Origin: Klebsiella sp. RIT-PI-d
Lineage (GTDB): Bacteria > Pseudomonadota > Gammaproteobacteria > Enterobacterales > Enterobacteriaceae
Direction of reading: 5' to 3'
DNA length: 64,000 nt
Assembly: GCF_001187865.1 (NCBI RefSeq)
Contig: NZ_LGIT01000012.1
Coordinates: 1-64,000, forward strand
Shown here: positions 58,084 to 64,000 of the stretch, piece after piece
How the letters are laid out: each line of letters opens with the position of its first letter
How positions within the stretch are numbered: position 1 is the first letter of the stretch
Notes under the pieces: generated by a model
Seen by the model: the letters and a program-made list of their open reading frames with translations, nothing else
What the model was told of the DNA's origin: nothing
The model's database searches: none
Program-made: the position numbers and the translations under genes

Positions 58084-59538
58084 TTACAATCCGCCAATAT
58101 GCAGAGTTTTTACTTCCAGAAACTCGTCCAGCCCCAGTACCGATCCTTCGCGCCCCAGTCCGGACTCTTTTACGCCGCCAAAAGGCGCGACTTCAGTCGA
58201 AACAGCACATTCGTTGATGCCAATCATGCCGCTCTCCAGCGCCTGGGAAACCCGGAAGACGCGCTGCAAATTTTGCGTATAAAAGTAGGCAGCAAGACCA
58301 AACGGCGTATTGTTGGCTCGCTGAATCACTTCTTCTTCGGAGGTAAAGCGAAAACAGGCAGCCAGCGGCCCAAACGTTTCTTCCTGTGCCAGTTTCATCC
58401 CATCGTTGCAGTCGCCAAGTACAGTAGGCTGCCAGAAGTTTCCTCCTGATGCGTGTGCCTGACCGCCGGTGAGCACTTTTGCGCCTTTATTAACGGCATC
58501 GTCAATATGCTCACGTACCTTCTCAACAGCAGAGGGTTCAATCAGGGGGCCGACAATAACGCCCTCTTCCATCCCGTTTCCGACTTTCAGCGCGCTAACA
58601 GCATCGCTAAGCTTGTGTACAAAGCTGTCGTAGATATTTTCCTGCACATAAAAACGGTTAACGCTGACGCACACCTGCCCGGCGTTACGGAACTTATTGG
58701 CCACCGCCCCCTGCACCGCCGCATCAATGTCTGCATCGTCGAAAACGATGTAAGGCGCATTGCCACCCAGTTCCATAGAGATTTTTTTCATCGTATCAGC
58801 GGAGTTACGTACCAGCGTTTTCCCGACTGCAGTCGAGCCGGTAAAGGTGATTTTACGTACCTCAGGGCTGGCCATAATGGCGTCGCTGATTTCAGACGTA
58901 CTCCCGGCAACCGCATTCAGAACGCCATCCGGCACGCCGGCTTTTTTCGCCAGTTGCAGCAGTGCAAAAGCGCTCAGCGGCGTATTATTTGCAGGCTTAA
59001 TGACGCCGGTACAACCTGCGGCCAGCGCCGGACCAAGTTTGCGGGTGAGCATGGCCATCGGGAAGTTCCACGGCGTGATCGCGGCAATCACGCCTACCGG
59101 TTCACGCGTTGCCAGAATACGTGAGCCAGGCTTCGCGGGCGGAATGATCTCTCCGTTAGCGCGTTTGGCCTGCTCAGCAAACCACTGAATGAAGCTGGCG
59201 GCATACTCTACTTCGCCTTCAGCTTCTTTGAGCGGTTTTCCCTGTTCGGTGGTCATCAGTTGTGCCAGCCAGCGTTTATTCTCAATAATCAGCTGGTACC
59301 AGCGATAGAGGATTTCTGAACGTTGTTTAGCCGTTTGTGCACGCCAGCCAGGGAAAGCTCTGCTGGCCGCAGCAATAGCATCTTCGGTCTCTTTTTTACC
59401 GGCTTTTGCCACACGGGCAATGGTTTCTCCGGTGGCCGGGTTGACGACATCAAAAGTGGCGTCAAGCGTTTTCCAGACTCCATCTACCAGATACCCTGTT
59501 TGAAAGAGTTCGTGTTCCTGAAGTGTCTGTGCTGCCAT
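58084..59538 (-). CDS. NAD(P)-dependent succinate-semialdehyde dehydrogenase-type aldehyde dehydrogenase
   Basis: 484 residues. ALDH superfamily, closest in pattern to GabD/SSADH: TPWNFPMAMLTRK (about 150), FTGSTAVGKTL, catalytic Glu in ELGGNAPYIVF (about 255) and Cys in NAGQVCVSVNR (about 290), and the C-terminal PFGGVKESGLGREGS. It oxidises a semialdehyde, probably succinate semialdehyde, to the acid. It lies between yhcO and aaeB, which are adjacent in E. coli, so it is an insertion here or a loss there. It has its own terminator-flanked unit and no regulator next to it. The substrate is not provable from sequence. Confidence 0.85.
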   Translation of the reverse strand: MAAQTLQEHELFQTGYLVDGVWKTLDATFDVVNPATGETIARVAKAGKKETEDAIAAASRAFPGWRAQTAKQRSEILYRWYQLIIENKRWLAQLMTTEQGKPLKEAEGEVEYAASFIQWFAEQAKRANGEIIPPAKPGSRILATREPVGVIAAITPWNFPMAMLTRKLGPALAAGCTGVIKPANNTPLSAFALLQLAKKAGVPDGVLNAVAGSTSEISDAIMASPEVRKITFTGSTAVGKTLVRNSADTMKKISMELGGNAPYIVFDDADIDAAVQGAVANKFRNAGQVCVSVNRFYVQENIYDSFVHKLSDAVSALKVGNGMEEGVIVGPLIEPSAVEKVREHIDDAVNKGAKVLTGGQAHASGGNFWQPTVLGDCNDGMKLAQEETFGPLAACFRFTSEEEVIQRANNTPFGLAAYFYTQNLQRVFRVSQALESGMIGINECAVSTEVAPFGGVKESGLGREGSVLGLDEFLEVKTLHIGGL

Positions 59539-59586
59539 GGTCCCTCCCGATGTATTTCTTATAGAGCGTTAAGTATAGCCATAAAA

Positions 59587-59613
59587 AAACCGACGCTTCT
59601 GGCGTCGGTTTTT
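59587..59613 (-). terminator. terminator of aaeXAB
   Basis: AAACCGACGC (59587-59596) / GCGTCGGTTT (59602-59611) with A and T runs on both sides; works for the minus strand. Confidence 0.9.
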
Positions 59614-59631
59614 CCATTTTGTGCCACAAAC

Positions 59632-61599
59632 TTAACGGCTGGTCAGGGCGTGTTGGTATTTATGCAGCATGGTAACCAGTCGATATACCGGTTCAGTGAC
59701 CTGCGGCGACGCCTGCCAGTAGCGGAGTTTTTCCTGATAAACGTCAAGCTCCTGCAAAAGCTCAGCAAAGCGGGCGCAGCGTTTATCATCATTGCCGGCA
59801 GAAATTACCCGATCGGCAGTCTGTCTTAACTGGCGGTGAAAGGCTGAGAGATCGTCGTTAACCGGCACTGGCGCATCGCGCAGGCGCTGATGCGCGATAA
59901 TCAACGTGAGCGCCAGACGAAACTTTGCCACGTCGCCAGGAAATTTGTTCAGCAGCAGAAAAAGTTGTTGGTACAGGGCTGGCAGATGGTTTTCTTTGCG
60001 CCGGGCCATATTGGTTGTCATCGCCGAAACAGCAGCAGACACAAACTGATTTAAAAGCACGCGCCCGGTTCGGGCCCGGGAGTTGTCCCGAACCAGCAGG
60101 ATCACCATTAATGCCAGCGAGCAACCCACTATCTGTCCCAGCGCGTTATCAAGAAACTGGTTGAAGTGAAAGGTCATTGGGTTATCCAGCACAATAACGT
60201 TGATGGTACTTGCCAGCGCTCCCAGCGATCCGATCTGCCTTTTTTGTACTTCAATCCCGGCAAAAAACGCCAGTACCGCCAGACTGATGCACAGCAGTAA
60301 CATACTTTGCTGAGTGGAAGGGATGATGACCAGAAAAAACAGTGCCCCCAGCGGGAGTGCCACCAGCGTGCCATAGAAAAAATCGATTGCCACCATGCGC
60401 GGGTTCGGCATTCTCATGGCCAGCGAGGTCACAACCGCAATCATCACCATCGCGCCGCTGCCGGATGTCCAGCCGGTCCACAGCCAGAATAGCGTGCCGA
60501 GAATACAGGATAGCGTGGTGCGCCAGAAGTTGACCATCGCATGATGACGCTCGGCAGAATCTGCCCGGACCACCACTTCCCCCTGCAGGATCTCCTCTTC
60601 TACCGCGCTAATTTTAGTATTGCTCACCACGCCTCGTTTCAGCAGCTGATAGCGCGTGGCGGCGGCAACCCAGCTATAAACGGTCACCGGCGTTTCGCGC
60701 TCGCCGGTCCAGACCAGCAAACGGCGAATACGCTTCAGTTGCCGGCGCACATCCTGCGCATCCGCGACCGGGGTGGAAAAGATGTCACGCCAGGTATCCG
60801 TGACCATTTCAGGCCGGGTACTTTGCATAATATAGCTTTCACACGCCTGCGTAATAAGGGTGAGCGAAACGGTATTCAGCGCTTTCAGGCGACGACTTGC
60901 GCGCGACCAGCGGGAAGACTCCATCTGCAGATTACTGCGCATCCCGTCCAGCGCTGCCGTACGGCGCAGCAGTGCACCCCATGCCCGGTCTACCTCTTCG
61001 CCATCACCGTACTGAATGCAAAGCTGCATCAGGCGATATTGCTCAACCAGCAGGTTATCCAGTTCAATGTCGATCACCTGCTTGATCGAGCGGGGTGAGA
61101 ACAGGAGATCGGCAACAATCGCGCAGACAATACCAATAACAATTTCGCTACAGCGTTCGACGGCAAATTGAGGGGTGAGTAGCGGTGCCGTCTGGATCGT
61201 AATCACAATGATCAGCGCCGTATAGCCAGCCAGTCCCAGCGCATAGGAGTTTTCAACCCGCACCAGCGATGAAAGCCAGGTACAAAATCCGGCCCACACG
61301 CAGCACACCAGAACCATCAGTAGCGGTGCGCGGATCATCAGGATAATAATGGTCAGGGCAGCAATACAGCCGATAAAGGTGCCAATAATACGCAGCATCC
61401 CGCGATAGCGGATGGCTCCCGACCACGGTTCGCCGCCCGCAGCGAATGCCGGACCTGCCGCCACTATCGCCGCCGTCAAAACAGCCCAGCGCGGCGTTTC
61501 AAGCTGAAAATGAAAGCCGACAAACAGCGCCAGTACAATGGCGCAGGCCAGCTTAACGGCAAAGCGCAGATGTTGAGTGGCAATGGAAAAAATACCCAT
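59632..61599 (-). CDS. aaeB: p-hydroxybenzoic acid efflux pump subunit AaeB
   Basis: 655 residues from ATG 61599 (MGIFSIATQ), the E. coli length; the TTG four codons upstream lies in the aaeA stop region. FUSC/PET family inner membrane protein with two bundles of hydrophobic helices separated by cytoplasmic domains. It exports aromatic carboxylic acids with AaeA. It starts 4 bp after aaeA. Confidence 0.96.
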   Translation of the reverse strand: MGIFSIATQHLRFAVKLACAIVLALFVGFHFQLETPRWAVLTAAIVAAGPAFAAGGEPWSGAIRYRGMLRIIGTFIGCIAALTIIILMIRAPLLMVLVCCVWAGFCTWLSSLVRVENSYALGLAGYTALIIVITIQTAPLLTPQFAVERCSEIVIGIVCAIVADLLFSPRSIKQVIDIELDNLLVEQYRLMQLCIQYGDGEEVDRAWGALLRRTAALDGMRSNLQMESSRWSRASRRLKALNTVSLTLITQACESYIMQSTRPEMVTDTWRDIFSTPVADAQDVRRQLKRIRRLLVWTGERETPVTVYSWVAAATRYQLLKRGVVSNTKISAVEEEILQGEVVVRADSAERHHAMVNFWRTTLSCILGTLFWLWTGWTSGSGAMVMIAVVTSLAMRMPNPRMVAIDFFYGTLVALPLGALFFLVIIPSTQQSMLLLCISLAVLAFFAGIEVQKRQIGSLGALASTINVIVLDNPMTFHFNQFLDNALGQIVGCSLALMVILLVRDNSRARTGRVLLNQFVSAAVSAMTTNMARRKENHLPALYQQLFLLLNKFPGDVAKFRLALTLIIAHQRLRDAPVPVNDDLSAFHRQLRQTADRVISAGNDDKRCARFAELLQELDVYQEKLRYWQASPQVTEPVYRLVTMLHKYQHALTSR

Positions 61600-61603
61600 C
61601 TGG

Positions 61604-62536
61604 TTAGCCAAACTCGCGCAGACGCAGCGCCAGTTTCTGGAAGAATGTCATCTGCCCGACATCGCGATCCTGTTCGCCGGTGATGACCACGGTTGCGGTT
61701 GTTCCGGCCGGCCACAGGTTTTTACTCTGGCTATCGAGGCGAATGCGTACCGGCACGCGCTGTGCCAGGCGAACCCATTCCAGATTTGAGTCAATCGTCG
61801 CCATGCCTTTGGCATCGTTACTGCTGCTGGCATTGGTCACGCCAGCTGCGATGCTGTCGACAGTACCCTTGATCACGCGATTGCTGCCGAGCGGGGTAAT
61901 TTCTGCCCGGTAGCCCGGGCGAACACCTTCCAGCTTGGTCTCTTCCATATAGGCCTGAATATAGAAGCTGTTTTTCTTCACCAGCGCCACGGCCGTAGAG
62001 CCGCGGGTAATAAATTCACCGCTGTAGACGTTCAGGTTAGTCACCCAACCGTCGGCAGGGGCACGAATAACGGTACGCTCCAGATCCAGTTTTGCCAGAT
62101 CGCGCGTCGCCTCTGCCTTCGCCAACTGATGCAGCACGGTTTGCAGAATGTTATTGGCCTGGTCAATTTCTTCCCGCGACATGGCCTGGACACCTAACTG
62201 ATTGCGTCGTCCGGCCTCGCGCCGTTTTTCAGCCGCCAGAGCGTTATAATAGGCAACGTCGGCTTCAGCTTCTTCGACCGCTTTTTGATAGCGAGGACGA
62301 TCGATAGTGAACAATACCTGATCCTTGTTGACCAGTTGGTTATCTTTTACCTCGACCTGGGTGATAAGCCCGGCGACGTCCGGGGCAATCGCAACGACAT
62401 CAGCGCTGAAACGCGCATCACGCGTCCACGGCGATTCCGTATAGTAGCGCCATGCGTGGAAGATGGCAGTAAAGGCCAGCAGAACCAGTATTACGGTAAT
62501 CGCAATACGGGAAAATTTTCTTATTTGTGTTTTCAC
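61604..62536 (-). CDS. aaeA: p-hydroxybenzoic acid efflux pump subunit AaeA
   Basis: 310 residues from a GTG start at 62536 (MKTQIRKF), which gives the E. coli length and has GAGG 5 bp before; the GTG two codons upstream is less likely. Membrane-fusion (HlyD-like) protein: one transmembrane helix (about 10-30), biotinyl-lipoyl-like halves ([16 protein letters not shown] and [16 protein letters not shown]), and a helical hairpin between them. Confidence 0.95.
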   Translation of the reverse strand: MKTQIRKFSRIAITVILVLLAFTAIFHAWRYYTESPWTRDARFSADVVAIAPDVAGLITQVEVKDNQLVNKDQVLFTIDRPRYQKAVEEAEADVAYYNALAAEKRREAGRRNQLGVQAMSREEIDQANNILQTVLHQLAKAEATRDLAKLDLERTVIRAPADGWVTNLNVYSGEFITRGSTAVALVKKNSFYIQAYMEETKLEGVRPGYRAEITPLGSNRVIKGTVDSIAAGVTNASSSNDAKGMATIDSNLEWVRLAQRVPVRIRLDSQSKNLWPAGTTATVVITGEQDRDVGQMTFFQKLALRLREFG

Positions 62537-62543
62537 ATCCACC

Positions 62544-62747
62544 TCAGACGAACAAACGCGATATCAAATACACCAGGCAGCAATACAACGCGGTATTAAA
62601 GAGTGCGGGATGCCAGACAAAATCGTAAATCCCGGTGGGGACCAGCACGCGATGTACCAGCCAAAAAAGGGGCAGAGACAATAGCAATTCAAAGAAGATC
62701 GGCGGAAAGGACAAGCCGAAAATCACAATGACAGGAAACAGACTCAT
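62544..62747 (-). CDS. aaeX: AaeX, small membrane protein of the aae operon
   Basis: 67 residues, two hydrophobic segments (about 4-30 and 47-65). Cotranscribed with aaeA (7 bp apart). Role unknown but conserved in the pump operon (DUF1656 family). Confidence 0.94.
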   Translation of the reverse strand: MSLFPVIVIFGLSFPPIFFELLLSLPLFWLVHRVLVPTGIYDFVWHPALFNTALYCCLVYLISRLFV

Positions 62748-62876
62748 GTTGACCTTGATTAGCGAGAATGCAGGAGAGTGCGATAAAATAGTTATGTGGC
62801 TAACAATATATTAGCGTAATCGTTCTGTGGTGATCTATATTATGTGATCTAAATCACTTTTAAGCCAGAGTGAACA
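62748..62876. promoter_or_regulatory. aaeX-aaeR divergent promoter region with CRP-like site
   Basis: 129 bp. TGTGA-TCTAAA-TCACT at 62843-62858 is a near-consensus CRP site. LysR-type AaeR sites are expected between the two genes but cannot be pinned down by eye. Confidence 0.65.
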
Positions 62877-63803
62877 ATGGAACGTCTCAAACGCATGTCA
62901 GTTTTTGCCAAAGTCGTCGAACACGGCTCATTTACTGCTGCCGCACGCCAGCTGCAAATGAGCGTATCATCGCTCAGCCAGACGGTATCAAAGCTTGAGG
63001 ATGAATTGCAGGTCAAACTGCTAAACCGCAGTACACGAAGTCTTGCGCTTACCGAAGCGGGTAAAATTTACTATCAGGGCTGCCGTCGAATGATGCATGA
63101 AGTGCAGGATGTTCATGAGCATCTATATGCGTTTAATAACACGCCCATTGGTACGTTACGCATTGGCTGTTCTTCAACTATGGCACAAAATGTCCTCGCT
63201 AAAATCACCGCAGAGATGCTGAAAAAGTATCCCGGACTGGCGGTAAACCTGGTGACCGGCATTCCGGCCCCGGATTTGATCGCCGACGGTCTGGATGTGG
63301 CTATTCGCGTTGGCGCATTGCAGGATTCGAGTCTGTTTTCCCGTCGACTGGGGGCGATGCCAATGGTGGTCTGTGCGGCACAATGTTATCTCCGGCAGGC
63401 CGGAATACCGGAAAAGCCCGCCGAGCTTGCCAGTCACTCATGGCTCCAGTACAGCGTGCGTCCGGATAATGAATTCGAGCTGATTGCCCCGGAGGGGATC
63501 TCAACGCGTCTGATCCCGGAGGGAAGATTCGTGACCAACGATCCAATGACTCTTACCCGATGGCTGGTCGCCGGAGCCGGGATCGCTTATGTCCCGTTAA
63601 TGTGGGTGATCGATGAGATTAACCGTGGCGAACTGGAGATTGTGCTGCCGCGTTATCAGGCCGATCCGCGCCCGGTTTATGCGCTATATACGGAAAAAGA
63701 TAAGCTGCCGCTGAAGGTGCAGGTCTGTATTAATGCGCTTACCGAGTATTTCGTAGAGGTCGCCCGCGTATATCAGGAAATGCGCGAACGCGGCAAAAAA
63801 TAG
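62877..63803 (+). CDS. aaeR: LysR-type regulator AaeR
   Basis: 308 residues. Winged HTH (1-60; GSFTAAARQLQMSVSSLSQTVSKLEDEL) and LysR substrate-binding domain. It activates aaeXAB in response to p-hydroxybenzoate and related acids. Divergent from aaeX, followed by tldD on the other strand, as in E. coli. Confidence 0.96.
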   Translation: MERLKRMSVFAKVVEHGSFTAAARQLQMSVSSLSQTVSKLEDELQVKLLNRSTRSLALTEAGKIYYQGCRRMMHEVQDVHEHLYAFNNTPIGTLRIGCSSTMAQNVLAKITAEMLKKYPGLAVNLVTGIPAPDLIADGLDVAIRVGALQDSSLFSRRLGAMPMVVCAAQCYLRQAGIPEKPAELASHSWLQYSVRPDNEFELIAPEGISTRLIPEGRFVTNDPMTLTRWLVAGAGIAYVPLMWVIDEINRGELEIVLPRYQADPRPVYALYTEKDKLPLKVQVCINALTEYFVEVARVYQEMRERGKK

Positions 63804-63832
63804 CCTTAGCGATGTGCGACCTGCCCGTTGTC

Positions 63833-63856
63833 GCTGCGCTTACCGGGCAGGCTTAG
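63833..63856. repeat. REP-like hairpin between aaeR and tldD
   Basis: CCTGCCCGTTGTCGC ... GCTTACCGGGCAGG (about 63821-63854) forms a CCTGCCCG/CGGGCAGG hairpin between convergent genes. Confidence 0.6.
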
Positions 63857-63908
63857 CTAATAGATGCAGATAAGACCAGGCTAATACCCGGTAAATCATG
63901 TCAGAACG

Positions 63909-64000
63909 TTATGCGGTTCCGCCAACGGTCAGATTGTCAACTTTCAGCGTCGGCTGACCTACTCCGACAGGCAGACTTTGTCCCTCTTTACCACATACGC
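63909..64000 (-). CDS. tldD: metalloprotease subunit TldD, C-terminal end only
   Basis: The minus-strand frame enters from the right edge and ends at TAA 63911-63909. The last 29 residues (ending PVGVGQPTLKVDNLTVGGTA) match the TldD C-terminus, including the conserved Cys-Gly-Lys before it. Partner of PmbA/TldE, encoded at 26394-27746 here. Confidence 0.9.
   Translation of the reverse strand, partial: VCGKEGQSLPVGVGQPTLKVDNLTVGGTA

Overview
The window is chromosomal DNA from a member of the Enterobacteriaceae. Almost every housekeeping protein is nearly identical in length and motif to its E. coli/Salmonella orthologue (PyrBI, RidA, MgtA, TreRBC, NrdDG, Mpl, Fbp, YtfQRT-YjfF, Ppa, GltBD, SspAB, RpsI, RplM, DegQS, Mdh, ArgR, AaeXAB, TldD/PmbA). 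The gene mix, with a 902-residue MgtA, no sialic acid operon and several accessory cassettes, points to the Salmonella/Citrobacter/Enterobacter side of the family rather than to E. coli. The genus cannot be fixed from the sequence alone.

Layout. (1) 1-4.1 kb: the 3' part of a VasX-like (BTH_I2691 family) type VI secretion effector, followed by two tandem, near-identical immunity-type membrane genes whose transmembrane hearts differ. (2) 4.1-10.6 kb: tabA, then pyrL-pyrBI with its UTP-sensing attenuator, ridA, an unrecognised HTH-plus-membrane protein, and mgtA with its proline-rich leader peptide mgtL and a PhoP box. (3) 10.7-18 kb: trehalose genes treR/treBC and the anaerobic ribonucleotide reductase nrdDG, with paired NrdR boxes and two perfect DnaA boxes upstream. 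(4) 18-25.7 kb: a nine-gene cassette on the minus strand. It holds a small PRD protein, an SFCGS protein, DUF4312, DUF4311, DUF4310, an amidohydrolase, a DgaE-like PLP lyase, a DgaF-like KDGP aldolase and a PRD/EIIB/EIIA activator. This is the best candidate for an undescribed system: an apparent PTS-like uptake and catabolic route for an N-substituted amino-sugar acid. (5) 25.9-39.3 kb: cybC, pmbA, yjgA/darP, a secreted DUF4432 protein, two small membrane proteins, mpl, fbp, the galactofuranose ABC transporter ytfQRT-yjfF, and ppa.

(6) 39.3-64 kb: yhcC, gltBD, a DUF1016 nuclease (yhcG), sspAB, rplM-rpsI, zapE, zapG, degQS, mdh, argR, yhcN, yhcO, a succinate-semialdehyde-type dehydrogenase, aaeXAB/aaeR and the end of tldD. 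In E. coli, blocks 2-5 (about 96 min) and block 6 (about 72 min) lie roughly a megabase apart. Here they meet in the short interval between ppa and yhcC, which is a clear synteny junction and brings tldD and its partner pmbA (tldE) within about 36 kb of each other.

I saw no rRNA or tRNA gene, CRISPR array, insertion sequence or prophage. Much of the regulatory DNA is readable: attenuators, leader peptides, a tre operator, a PhoP box, NrdR and DnaA boxes, CRP-like sites, a GalR-type operator, ARG boxes and many hairpin terminators.
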